In this document: positions 7,646-15,578 of the stretch, one piece after another
How positions within the stretch are numbered: position 1 is the first letter of the stretch
Layout of the letters: every line of letters starts with the position of its first letter
Assembly (NCBI RefSeq): GCF_014192745.1
Contig: NZ_JACHYJ010000001.1
Location: forward strand, 372,001 to 436,000
Source: Luteimonas sp. RC10
GTDB lineage: Bacteria > Pseudomonadota > Gammaproteobacteria > Xanthomonadales > Xanthomonadaceae
Direction of reading: 5' to 3'
Length of the DNA stretch: 64,000 nt
Notes under the pieces: generated by a model
The model's database searches: none
Seen by the model: the letters and a program-made list of their open reading frames with translations, nothing else
What the model was told of the DNA's origin: nothing
Made by a program: the position numbers and the translations under genes

Positions 7646-9126
7646 GCGGCCGGCGCAGGCTCGGTGTGATGCTGGCGCTGCTGGTCGGCCTGCTGCTGCC
7701 GGCACTGGCCACCGCGCAGACGGCCACGATCGGCTCGAAGAACTTCACCGAAGGCGTGGTGCTGGGCGAGATCGCGACGCTGGCGGCGTGTGAGGCCGGC
7801 GCCGAGGTCACCCATCGCCGCCAGCTCGGCGGCAGCCGGATCCTGTGGCGGGCGCTGCTGGAAGGCGAGATCGATGCCTATGCCGAGTACACCGGCACGC
7901 TGGCCGACGAGTTGCTGCGCATGCCGCGTGCGCAACGTGCGGCGCTGGAGGCGGCGCTGGCCGAACGCGGGCTGGCGATGACCGCGCCACTGGGCTTCGA
8001 CAACAGCTACGCGATCGGCATGCGCCGCGCGCAGGCCGCCCAGCTGGGGATCACAAGGTTGTCCGACCTCGCCGCGCACCCGGCACTGCGGCTGGGCCTG
8101 AGCAACGAGTTCATGTCGCGCGGCGACGGCTGGCCGGGCCTGCGCGCGGCCTACGCGCTGCCGCAGCGCCCCGATGGGCTCGACCATGATCTTGCGTATC
8201 GGGCGCTGGCCAGCGGCGCGATCGACGCCACCGACCTGTACGCGACCGATGCCGAGATTCCGCACTACGACCTGGTCGTGCTCGACGACGACCGCGACTA
8301 CTTCCCGTCGTATGCCGCGATCTACCTCTATCGCACAGATCTGGGCACACGTGCACCGACGGTGCTGGCCGCACTGCGCGGACTGGAAGGCCGGATCGAT
8401 GCGGCGACGATGCAGCGGCTCAACGCGCGGGTGAAGCTCGATGGCGTGGACGAGGCAACGGTCGCGGCCGACTGGCTCGGCGTCGCGCCAAGCACGGGCG
8501 ACAGCCGCGTGGCGCGCATCGCCCGGCGTACCGGCGAGCATCTGGCGCTGGTCGGCATCTCGCTCGGTGCGGCGCTGCTGGTCGCGCTGCCGCTGGGCGT
8601 GATCGCGGCGCGGCGGCCGCGGCTGGGCCAGGGCGTGCTGGCGTTGACCGGTGTGCTGCAGACGCTGCCATCGCTGGCGGTGTTCGTGTTCATGATCCCG
8701 CTGTTCGGCATCGGCGCGGGGCCGGCGATCGCCGCGCTGTTCCTCTACAGCCTGCTGCCGATCGTGCGCAACACCCACGCCGGGCTGACCGGCATCGCGC
8801 GCGAACTGCGCGAGACCGCGGCGGCGGTCGGGCTGCCGCCGACGACGCGGCTGTTGCGGGTGGAACTGCCGCTGGCGTTGCCGACGATCCTGGCCGGCAT
8901 CAAGACCGCGGCGGTGATCAATGTGGGCACCGCGACGCTGGGCGCGCTGATCGGGGCCGGCGGCTATGGCCAGCCGATCCTCACCGGCATCCGGCTCGAC
9001 GACCTGGGTCTGATCCTCGAAGGCGCGGTGCCCGCCGCGTTGCTGGCGCTGGCAGTCCAGGGCGTGTTCGAGCTGGCCGAGCGCGCGCTGGTGCCGCGTG
9101 GCCTGCGGCTGACGGCGCGGCGCTGA
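7642..9126 (+). CDS. Osmoprotectant ABC transporter: substrate-binding domain fused to permease
   Basis: A 494-residue fusion. Residues 1-25 are a signal or signal-anchor (LLVGLLLPALATA). Residues about 27-285 form an OpuAC/ProX-type binding protein, opening IGSKNFTEGVVLGEI and containing AYAEYTGT and ATDLYATDAEI. Residues about 295-494 are an MetI-like permease with several hydrophobic helices and the EAA-type loop (RELRETAAAVGLPPTTRLLRVELPLALPTIL). The binding domain comes first, so it should sit outside the inner membrane ahead of the permease helices. With the upstream ATPase (4-base overlap) it forms a compact two-gene importer, probably for a betaine- or choline-like compatible solute. 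Confidence 0.92.
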   Translation: MSGRRRLGVMLALLVGLLLPALATAQTATIGSKNFTEGVVLGEIATLAACEAGAEVTHRRQLGGSRILWRALLEGEIDAYAEYTGTLADELLRMPRAQRAALEAALAERGLAMTAPLGFDNSYAIGMRRAQAAQLGITRLSDLAAHPALRLGLSNEFMSRGDGWPGLRAAYALPQRPDGLDHDLAYRALASGAIDATDLYATDAEIPHYDLVVLDDDRDYFPSYAAIYLYRTDLGTRAPTVLAALRGLEGRIDAATMQRLNARVKLDGVDEATVAADWLGVAPSTGDSRVARIARRTGEHLALVGISLGAALLVALPLGVIAARRPRLGQGVLALTGVLQTLPSLAVFVFMIPLFGIGAGPAIAALFLYSLLPIVRNTHAGLTGIARELRETAAAVGLPPTTRLLRVELPLALPTILAGIKTAAVINVGTATLGALIGAGGYGQPILTGIRLDDLGLILEGAVPAALLALAVQGVFELAERALVPRGLRLTARR

Positions 9127-9129
9127 ACC

Positions 9130-9729
9130 TCAGCCCGCGTGCGCGCGCAGGACGATGACGGTCGCGGTCGCGACCACCGACACACTGCCCACGATCCAGA
9201 GCAGGTTGTAGACCGTGAAGCGCCGGTTGCGCAGCGCCTGCGGGTCGCCGCAGGCGGCATTGGCGGCCAGTTGCAGCCGGACCAGGCTGGCGCAGGCCAG
9301 CGGCATCAGCGCGATCCCCAACCAGTCCATCCACGGCGTCGTCGCCGGCCAGCGCGCGGCCACCGACGGGCCGACGAAGGCGGTGCCCCACGACACCGCT
9401 TCGCACAGGAAGAACGCGGTCGCCACCGCCATCGGCCACCAGCGCCGCGCGATGCCCGCCGCGCGCAGGGCCTCGTCGATGCGACGTGCCAGCGCGTGCA
9501 CCGTGAACAATGCGAACACCGCCCGCACGACCGGGCGCACCCGAACGCCATGCACCGCCTGCCAGCGCAGCCAGTGCAGGTAGAACCAGTACATCTGGTA
9601 GAGCCCGAACGTGGCGACGTAGAGCACCACCAGCTTCCGCGGCGAGACCACGTAGAACGCATCGCCGCTGGCGACGGGGGCGCGCACGTCGGCCTGCGGC
9701 GGCGCGTACGGATCGTCCGGTGCGTGCAT
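9130..9729 (-). CDS. Conserved membrane protein, paralogue of the next gene
   Basis: A 199-residue protein not assigned to a named family. It starts MHAPDDPYAPPQADV, a soluble proline-rich head. FYVVSPRKLVVLYVATFGLY then enters the first membrane segment, followed by YWFYLHW; further hydrophobic stretches lie near residues 80-97, 105-125, 145-165 and 180-197, giving about four or five segments. The ATG at 9729 is chosen because the neighbouring paralogue has the same YAPP head shortly after its own start. The stop lies three bases from the convergent ABC gene. Function is unknown. Confidence 0.75.
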   Translation of the reverse strand: MHAPDDPYAPPQADVRAPVASGDAFYVVSPRKLVVLYVATFGLYQMYWFYLHWLRWQAVHGVRVRPVVRAVFALFTVHALARRIDEALRAAGIARRWWPMAVATAFFLCEAVSWGTAFVGPSVAARWPATTPWMDWLGIALMPLACASLVRLQLAANAACGDPQALRNRRFTVYNLLWIVGSVSVVATATVIVLRAHAG

Positions 9730-9769
9730 CCCGGTCAGCCGCCGGCGCGCGACGCGCGGGTCGTCGGGG

Positions 9770-10387
9770 TCATTGCGGCAGATCCACGCCGAAGGCCGGC
9801 AGCAGAATCGCCGCACCGATCAACAGCCAGATCAGGCCGAAGATCACGATCCACACCCAGTTGGCCCAGGTGAAGCGCCGGTTGCCCGCGCCGTCGGGAT
9901 CGCCACAGGCGGCGTTCGCGGCACGCTGCATCGCCAGCATCGACAGCGCGATCGGGACCAGCGCCAGCAACGAGACGATGTCGGTGATCGGCACGCCGAT
10001 CCCGCGATCGGCCAGCCGCGAGGCCACGGTACTTCCGATCTGGAAGACGACGTAGACAGTTGCCGCCAGCGCCGGCGACCAGGCGCGCACGATGCCGAGC
10101 GCACGCAGGCGCTGGTCGATGCGCCGGGCCAACGCATGCGCGAAGAAGATCGAAAACACCGCGCGCGGCACCGGCCACACGGTCTCGTTGCTGGTGCGTC
10201 CCCATCGGCGCCAATGGACATAGAACCAGTACAGGACGTAGAGCCCGAAGGTCACGAAGAACAGCACGCAGAACTTCGTCGCCGAGACAACATAGAACGG
10301 TTGCGCGGCCGTGGCGGTAGCACGCGGCGCTGGGGCGACGTCCGCGGTGGGGGGCGCGTACAGATTGTCCGAAGATGCGTCCTGCAT
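9770..10387 (-). CDS. Conserved membrane protein, paralogue of the preceding gene
   Basis: A 205-residue protein aligned along its length with the gene at 9130-9729. Shared features are the NLYAPPTADV head, FYVVSATKF, the TFGLYVLYWFYVHW segment, an ALARRIDQRLRALGI loop, the NAACGDP motif and RNRRFT..NW before the last membrane segment. The two genes lie 40 bases apart in the same direction, which indicates tandem duplication. Both look like polytopic inner-membrane proteins. I do not recognise a catalytic motif; NAACGDP and ALARRID are the best-conserved patches. Confidence 0.75.
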   Translation of the reverse strand: MQDASSDNLYAPPTADVAPAPRATATAAQPFYVVSATKFCVLFFVTFGLYVLYWFYVHWRRWGRTSNETVWPVPRAVFSIFFAHALARRIDQRLRALGIVRAWSPALAATVYVVFQIGSTVASRLADRGIGVPITDIVSLLALVPIALSMLAMQRAANAACGDPDGAGNRRFTWANWVWIVIFGLIWLLIGAAILLPAFGVDLPQ

Positions 10388-10751
10388 CGGTGATGTCCCG
10401 TCTCGAAGCGTTGCGCATGGTAGCGCGGGCGCCTGAGAACGCTGTCCGCAGCGAGGGGCTCGGCAGCGCATTCGGGCTGGCACCAGGGGATCGGGGGCTG
10501 GACGCGAGGCCTGGGTGTGACGCCGCGCTGCCGCTCGCGGCCCTGCCGCGCCACTTCAACGCACCCGGGCACGCCACCTGATGCGAGATCCACCGGTGCG
10601 ACACCGTGTGCAGTCGAGCACTGGCCGGACGGGCCGCTTAAGGCATGGCTGCTAAAGGCAAGGCGCAGACTCGGTGTTTTGGGCTACTTAAGTAGACTAT
10701 TCACTGCTCTTCTCGCTTGAAATATCTACTTTGATATACCATTCTCGACCA
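10388..10751. other. Intergenic region with an AT-richer segment before hipA
   Basis: No gene is supported in these 364 bases. The last 130 bases are clearly richer in A and T than the surroundings and hold several short palindromes described separately. This local base-composition break at the edge of a toxin-antitoxin pair is consistent with acquisition by transfer. Confidence 0.6.
10684..10737 (+). promoter_or_regulatory. Palindromes upstream of hipA (candidate HipB operators)
   Basis: A perfect 12-bp palindrome CTACTTAAGTAG lies at 10684-10695. A second inverted repeat, ATATC-N6-GATAT, lies at 10722-10737 and contains another CTACTT. E. coli HipB binds TATCC-N8-GGATA, so the TATC/GATA half-sites here are similar with shorter spacing. 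These could be the autoregulatory operators of the hip pair. The similarity is seen by eye; binding is inference. Confidence 0.45.
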
Positions 10752-12050
10752 ATGGACAGCGCCATCGAGCTCTACATCAACGGCACGTGGCACTGCGCTG
10801 CACGGATCGCAGTGACCGAACGATCCGTGCGCTTTGAGTACCTGCCTGATTATGTCTTCGGCCCGGTCGAGCACGCGCCACCCGTGGCGCTTTCGCTCCC
10901 GGTCAGCATGGAGATCCATACGTGGTCGGGCGCTTCGCAGACACCGTTGGCCTTCCTGTGGGATCTGGTCCCACAAGGACGCGGACGCGAGCACTTGGCC
11001 GGCCTGCTTGGGGTCTCGGCTCAGGACGCAACGCAGGATTTTTTCCTGGCCCAGCACGGTGCCTTCGCCCCCATTGGCCGGCTTCGTCTCGATACCGCAG
11101 TCGAGTTCTACCAGCGTCAGACTGGCGGCATTGCGGCGGACGGCTTCACGACGCGGGACATCAGCGAGCGCACCGATGCGTTCCTTGCCCAGCTCGCATT
11201 GCACAACATGCTCGCGGCCGGCACACCCGGTGTGCAGGGCGTGGCCCCGAAGTTTCTGCTGACACAGGACGAGGACGGTCGTTGGTATCCCGATGCGGCG
11301 CTGCCCGATGCACGCGCGCGTGCGCACTGGATCATCAAGCTGCCGCGAGGCCAGGACCCGAGCGATCAGCGGATTCTCCGCCACGAATCCATTTATCTGC
11401 AGGCCGTTGGCGCCTGCGGTCTGCGTACGATCGACACGCCCGTCTTCAAGGACGGCATGCTGTTCCTTCGCCGTTTCGATCGCCAGGTCGGCACCGACGG
11501 CGTCGTCCATCGTCTCCACCAGGAGACGCTGTCGGCGCTGGCCGGGTTCCCGGGCTTCGGCCGCAGCGCATCGCTCTTTGCGCTCACCGAACGATTGGCA
11601 GACGTGGCGTCGAATCCGGCCCAGGCCGTCGCGGAATTCCTGTGCCGGGATGTTCTCAACCGCGCGCTGCGCAACCCGGACAACCACGTTCGCAACACCT
11701 CCGTGCAGCAATGTCCAGACGGCACTGTGCAACTGACCCCGCTGTACGACATCGGCCCGATGTATCTCGATCGCGAACTGATCACCCGCACGTGCGACTG
11801 GCGCTTGCCCGAGGGCGGGATCACCGATGATTGGAACGTGATCCTGGAGCAATTGGCGCTAGACGACGACATCAAAGTGGAAGTCGCCGTCGCGCTCAAG
11901 GCCTTCGGCGAGGAACACCTGCCGAAACTCGCCCAGGAACTGCGCATGCGAGATGCTGATGCGGATATCGTTGAGGCGTGCAAGACCGCGATCGGATTTC
12001 AGATCACCAAGCTGCAGGCCATTGCCCACCATGCAACGCCGACGCCCTGA
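10752..12050 (+). CDS. hipA: HipA-family serine/threonine kinase toxin
   Basis: A 432-residue HipA-like protein kinase. The N-subdomain 1 opens MDSAIELYINGTWHCAARI. The kinase part has an ATP-loop-like GVAPKFLL, a WIIKLP lysine strand, the catalytic loop NPDNHVRNTSV with D310 and N315, and a DFG-like YDIGPMY with D333; these match the D309 and D332 positions of E. coli HipA. HipA kinases phosphorylate glutamyl-tRNA synthetase or other translation factors and induce dormancy. Both catalytic aspartates are present, so it should be active. The ATG at 10752 is preferred over an in-frame TTG seven codons upstream. It overlaps the antitoxin gene hipB by 20 bases, in the reverse of the E. coli hipB-hipA order. 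Confidence 0.92.
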   Translation: MDSAIELYINGTWHCAARIAVTERSVRFEYLPDYVFGPVEHAPPVALSLPVSMEIHTWSGASQTPLAFLWDLVPQGRGREHLAGLLGVSAQDATQDFFLAQHGAFAPIGRLRLDTAVEFYQRQTGGIAADGFTTRDISERTDAFLAQLALHNMLAAGTPGVQGVAPKFLLTQDEDGRWYPDAALPDARARAHWIIKLPRGQDPSDQRILRHESIYLQAVGACGLRTIDTPVFKDGMLFLRRFDRQVGTDGVVHRLHQETLSALAGFPGFGRSASLFALTERLADVASNPAQAVAEFLCRDVLNRALRNPDNHVRNTSVQQCPDGTVQLTPLYDIGPMYLDRELITRTCDWRLPEGGITDDWNVILEQLALDDDIKVEVAVALKAFGEEHLPKLAQELRMRDADADIVEACKTAIGFQITKLQAIAHHATPTP

Positions 12051-12357
12051 CAGCCAGACGATCCGCACGCTCAGAGATGCGCTGGCGGCCGACATTGCCT
12101 ACGGTCGCCTCGACCTTGCGCAAGCCGTCAAGCGCATGCGCAAGATCAGCGGATTGACCCAGGTGCAGTTCGCCAAACATCGCGGCATGAGTCTGCTGAC
12201 GCTCAAGCGGATCGAGAGCGGCAAAGGAAACCCGACGATCGAGACGCTCGACAGCATCGGAACGCTCTTCGGTCTTCGTGTGGCATTCGTGCATGCGGAC
12301 CCCAAAACGACCGCACATTGGCTCGAACACGGAGACCCGCACGACAACGATCGGTAA
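12031..12357 (+). CDS. hipB: HipB-type antitoxin, XRE-family DNA-binding protein
   Basis: A 108-residue protein with a Cro/C1-type helix-turn-helix at about residues 33-88: IAYGRLDLAQAVKRMR, then GLTQVQFAKHRGMSLLTLKRIESGKGNPTIETLDSIG in two halves of the motif, then LFGLRVAFV. As the partner of HipA it should neutralise the kinase and repress the operon through upstream palindromes. The start lies inside the 3' end of hipA, which favours translational coupling. Residues 1-30 and the last 20 are outside the fold and may contact HipA. Confidence 0.9.
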   Translation: MQRRRPDSQTIRTLRDALAADIAYGRLDLAQAVKRMRKISGLTQVQFAKHRGMSLLTLKRIESGKGNPTIETLDSIGTLFGLRVAFVHADPKTTAHWLEHGDPHDNDR

Positions 12358-12380
12358 GCGCTGGCAAAGCGGGAGCGTGT

Positions 12381-13199
12381 CTAACGCGACGCGGGCGGCG
12401 TGTCATCGTCAAGGTCGCGCGCCCGCGCGCGCGACGGGAACGGCAGCACGACACCGCGCGCGTCATCGGCCGGCGGGCGCTGCCACAACACCGGCACGTC
12501 GTCCGGCGCCGGCGGCTCCAGCGTCTCGGCCTGCAGGCGTGCAGCGCGCTGCGCCTCCTCTTCCTCGATTTCCCAGCTGTAGCGGCGGCGCGGCAGCTGC
12601 GGATCGGCACGGCGGAACCAGAACGCCGCGAGCACGCCGCCCACGGCGCCGCCCAGGTGCGACTGCCACGACACGCCCGGCTCCTGCGGCAAGATCGTCA
12701 GCAACATGCCGCCGTAGAACAGGAAGGCGATCATGCCCGCCGCGACCGAGGGCCGGTCGCGGCGCAGCAGGCCGAGCACGAACACCAGGAACATCAGGCC
12801 GTGGGTCACGCCGCTGGCGCCGAGATGGTGCGAGCCCGGATCGCCGAGCAGCCAGGCGCCCAGGCCCGAGCCCAGCCACATCAACGGCAACCCACGCAGC
12901 GTAGCCTTGGGATACACCGCGAGCGCCAGCGTTCCGAGCACCAGCAGCGCACTGGCGTTGGCGATCAGATGACCCGGCGAGCCGTGCAGCAGCGGCGCGC
13001 CGAGCAGGCCCGCCAGCCCCGCCCATTCGCCGGGACGGACCGCCAGCGCACGCCAGTCGACCATCGCCTGGATGCCGAAGGCGATGACCAGCAGCAGCAC
13101 GAAGCCGATGCTGGCCTGCAGCGCGCGCGACAGCCGCTGTCGGTCGCGCGCCCGCTGGGCAGGCGAGTCCTCGGGCGTTTCGGGCATGTCCAGATGCAT
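12381..13199 (-). CDS. Rhomboid-family intramembrane serine protease
   Basis: A 272-residue membrane protein with about six hydrophobic segments between residues 30 and 205. The rhomboid active site is present: HGSPGHLIAN (His72 and Asn81 region), the nucleophile S129 in LGASGVTHG, and the catalytic H181 in SWQSHLGGAVGG. The first segment is preceded by a cytoplasmic head, and a charged C-terminal tail with EEEEAQRAAR follows the last helix. The family cleaves substrates within membrane helices; the substrate here is unknown. Two starts are possible (13199 and 13187); the longer is given. The gene is convergent with hipB, 23 bases away. Confidence 0.9.
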   Translation of the reverse strand: MHLDMPETPEDSPAQRARDRQRLSRALQASIGFVLLLVIAFGIQAMVDWRALAVRPGEWAGLAGLLGAPLLHGSPGHLIANASALLVLGTLALAVYPKATLRGLPLMWLGSGLGAWLLGDPGSHHLGASGVTHGLMFLVFVLGLLRRDRPSVAAGMIAFLFYGGMLLTILPQEPGVSWQSHLGGAVGGVLAAFWFRRADPQLPRRRYSWEIEEEEAQRAARLQAETLEPPAPDDVPVLWQRPPADDARGVVLPFPSRARARDLDDDTPPASR

Positions 13200-13297
13200 C
13201 GATCCAAGGTGGCGACGGATCGTGAGAACGCAAGCGACACAGGCGTTTGCGACAGCGCCCCGCGACCGACGAGCGCGCGGCAGCGGAGCGAAGGCGA

Positions 13298-13790
13298 GTC
13301 TCCCTCCCCTGCATCGCGGGGGAGGGCTGGGTGAGGGCTGGTCGCGCCAGGCCCGTACCCCCACCCGATGCCTGACGGCATCGACCTCCCCCGCGCTGCG
13401 GAGGAGGTGACCCGTCTGCCCTGCAGAGGAGGTGGCCCGTCTGCGCTGCGAGGTAGTGGCCCGTCCGCGCTACGCGCGCGAGTCGCGCCGCTTGTCTCCC
13501 TCCCCCGCATCGCGGGGGAGGGCTGGGGTGGGGGCGCTGTTCGCGGCAAGCCCAGCCCCCACCCGATGCCTGACGGCATCGACCTCCCCCGCGCTGCGGA
13601 GGAGGTGACCCGTCTGCCCTGCGGAGGAGGTGGCCCGTCTGCGCTGCGAGGTAGTGGCCCATCCGCACTACGCGCGCGGGTCGCGCCGCTTGTCTCCCTC
13701 CCCCGCATCGTGGGGGAAGGCTGGGGTGGGGGCTGGTCGCGCCAGGCCCGTGCCCCCACCCGATGCCTGACGGCATCGACCTCCCCCCCG
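13298..13790. repeat. GC-rich tandem repeat array, left part (units of about 197 bp)
   Basis: Units begin at GTCTCCCTCCC and run 13298-13493 (196 bp), 13494-13691 (198 bp) and 13692-13790 (first half of a unit cut by the IS). Each contains a hairpin of the same REP-like family as 4815 and 4991, a CACCCGATGCCTGACGGCATCG palindrome and several short GGAGGAGGTGGCCCGTC repeats. The array continues after the IS at 15063. Open frames cross it because one unit is 66 codons long, but the repeat and hairpin content argues against coding. Confidence 0.88.
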
Positions 13791-13838
13791 TGTATAGACC
13801 GGACACATGGTGGACAGGTGTTCGGGGACATGGTGGAC
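13791..13838. repeat. Left terminal inverted repeat of the IS
   Basis: 48 bases starting TGTATAGACCGGACAC and ending GGGGACATGGTGGAC. They match the reverse complement of 15015-15062 with about seven differences. GGACA-ATGGTGGAC occurs twice within the end, a typical double transposase-binding layout. Confidence 0.9.
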
Positions 13839-13877
13839 ACATTCAAGCTCGGCATTTCGGTCCGATGGGAGCGAGCG

Positions 13878-15011
13878 ATGCCGTGGCAGGAGGTGTCGAC
13901 GATGACGTTGCGTGAGGAGTTCACCCGGTTGGCGCTGCGGGAAGACACCAACCTTCGGCAGTTGTGTCGCCGATTCGGCATCAGCCCCACGACGGGCTAC
14001 AAATGGCGGGCGCGTGCACGCTTGGGTGAGCCGCTATCGGATCGCTCTCGCCGGCCCCAGGCCACGCCGCTTCGCTGCGCGCCACAGGTCGAGGCGTTGA
14101 TCGTGGGGTTGCGGGCGCAGCATCCAGCCTGGGGGGCACGCAAGCTGGCGCGTCGGCTGGAGGTGTTGGGCCACGCGATGCCAGCCGTCAGCACCGTGCA
14201 TGCCGTCCTGCGCCGTCACGGTCTGATCGCACCTGCCGCCTCCCAGGCGGCCCAGCCTTGGCAGCGCTTCGAGCATCCGGCGCCCAACGATCTGTGGCAG
14301 ATGGACTTCAAGGGCCATGTCCCGATGTCTCGGGGCCGATGCCATCCGCTGACCGTGCTCGATGACCATTCCCGCTATGCCTTGGTCCTGCAGGCTTGCG
14401 GCGAGGAGACGCGCGAGACCGTCATCGGGCACCTGACCACGGCCTTCCGGCGCTACGGTGTGCCGCTGCGGATGACCATGGACAACGGCGCGCCCTGGGG
14501 CACCCACTACACCCGACTCGATCTATGGCTGATGCGGCAAGGCATCCGCGTCGGCCATTCGAGGCCGTTTCATCCGCAGACACAGGGCAAGGACGAACGC
14601 TTCCACCGCACCCTGAAGATCGAAGTGCTGCAACACATGCCCCTGATCGACCTCGCCCAGGCGCAACGCGCTTTCGATGGCTGGCGGGCCATCTACAACC
14701 AGCAGCGGCCGCACGAGGCGCTGGGGATGGGCGTGCCGGTCGATCGGTATCGCCCCAGCGCGCGGGACTATGTCGAGCACCCGGCACCGCCTGAATACGG
14801 CGACAGCGACGAGGTCCGGCTCGTGCACGAACATGGCCGCATCGCCTGGCGAGGGCGGAACTGGAAGGTGGGCAAAGCGTTCGTGGGCGAGCGTGTGGCG
14901 ATCCGCCCAACCCTGGAGGATGGGCGCTACGAGGTGTACTGGAGCACGTGCCGAGTCGCCAGGATCGACCTGGTCACCGGGCAAGTGAACGCGGGGCGAG
15001 TCCTTGCATGA
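13878..15011 (+). CDS. IS481-family DDE transposase
   Basis: A 377-residue transposase. The N-terminal HTH (about 10-60) includes TNLRQLCRRFGISPTTGYKW. A second winged segment contains HPAWGARKLARRLE. The rve/integrase core carries the DDE triad: D143 in QMDFKGH, D202 in TMDNGAPWG and E240 in GKDERFHRTLK. The C-terminal YNQQRPHEALGM block is family-typical. The start is supported by GGGAG at 13867-13871, six bases before the ATG; the upstream in-frame region runs back through the IS end into the repeat array and is not coding. The frame is intact. Confidence 0.95.
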   Translation: MPWQEVSTMTLREEFTRLALREDTNLRQLCRRFGISPTTGYKWRARARLGEPLSDRSRRPQATPLRCAPQVEALIVGLRAQHPAWGARKLARRLEVLGHAMPAVSTVHAVLRRHGLIAPAASQAAQPWQRFEHPAPNDLWQMDFKGHVPMSRGRCHPLTVLDDHSRYALVLQACGEETRETVIGHLTTAFRRYGVPLRMTMDNGAPWGTHYTRLDLWLMRQGIRVGHSRPFHPQTQGKDERFHRTLKIEVLQHMPLIDLAQAQRAFDGWRAIYNQQRPHEALGMGVPVDRYRPSARDYVEHPAPPEYGDSDEVRLVHEHGRIAWRGRNWKVGKAFVGERVAIRPTLEDGRYEVYWSTCRVARIDLVTGQVNAGRVLA

Positions 15012-15014
15012 CCC

Positions 15015-15062
15015 GTCCACCATGTCTCCGAACAGGTGTCCACCTTGTCTCCGGTCTGTACA
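15015..15062. repeat. Right terminal inverted repeat of the IS
   Basis: Read on the opposite strand it begins TGTACAGACCGGAGAC and ends GGAGACATGGTGGAC, the partner of 13791-13838. It begins three bases after the transposase stop. Confidence 0.9.
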
Positions 15063-15478
15063 CCGCGTTGCGGAGGAGGTGGCCCGTCTGCGCTGCGGAG
15101 GAGGTGGCCCGTTTGCGCTGCGAAGGAGGGAGCCCGTCCGCGCTACGCGCGCGGGTCGCGCGCGTGTCTCCCTCCCCCGCATCGCGGGGGAGGGCTGGGG
15201 TGGGGGCGCTGTTCGCGGCAAGCCCTGCCCCCCACCCAATGCCTGACGGCATCGACCTCCCCCGCGTTGCGGAGGAGGTGACCCGTCTGCCCTGCGGAGG
15301 AGGTGGCCCGTTTGCGCTGCGAGGTAGTGGCCCGTCCGCGCTACGCGCGCGGGTCGCGCCGCGTGTCTCCCTCCCCCGCATCGCGGGGGAGGGCTGGGGT
15401 GGGGGCGCTGTTCGCGGCAAGCCCAGCCCCCACCCGACGCCTGCGGCGTCGACCTACCCCCGCAGGCGGGGGAGGTGA
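15063..15478. repeat. GC-rich tandem repeat array, right part
   Basis: This continues the array left of the IS. 15063-15164 is the second half of the interrupted unit, 15165-15364 is a full unit (200 bp) and 15365-15478 a partial one ending CGCAGGCGGGGGAGGTG. Joining 13692-13790 with 15063-15164 restores a unit of about 200 bp, so the IS landed in a pre-existing array of at least four units. The next 100 bases to the mnmG stop hold no gene. Confidence 0.88.
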
Positions 15479-15578
15479 AGCGCGCGGTCCTGCTTGTCGC
15501 GCCTTCTCCCGCATGCGGGGCATGCGCCCGGCGCGATACGGAGGGCGTCGTTCGACCAGGGGGCCCAGGCGCGTGCGG

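Larger units (their letters stand above)
13791..15062 (+). mobile_element. Complete IS481-type insertion sequence (1272 bp)
   Basis: The element is bounded by imperfect 48-bp terminal inverted repeats at 13791-13838 and 15015-15062, both beginning TGTA(T/C)AGACCGGA and ending ATGGTGGAC. It carries one transposase gene of the IS481 family. It sits inside the third unit of the flanking repeat array. CCG is present on both sides of the junction (13788-13790 and 15063-15065) and could be a short target duplication, but the flank is a C-run, so this is uncertain. Intact ends and transposase suggest recent or functional insertion. Confidence 0.92.

Noticed and set aside
13368-13877. Extension of the transposase frame upstream through the repeat array
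   Set aside because: The added part is repeat DNA and the IS terminal repeat; the family-typical start with a ribosome site lies at 13878.
13298-15478. CRISPR array
   Set aside because: The repeats are about 197 bp, lack short unique spacers of constant size, and contain REP-like hairpins. No cas gene is present.
15481-15578. Terminator after mnmG
   Set aside because: The segment has a GCATGCGGGGCATGC-like palindrome but no T-run on the mnmG-sense strand; evidence is too weak.
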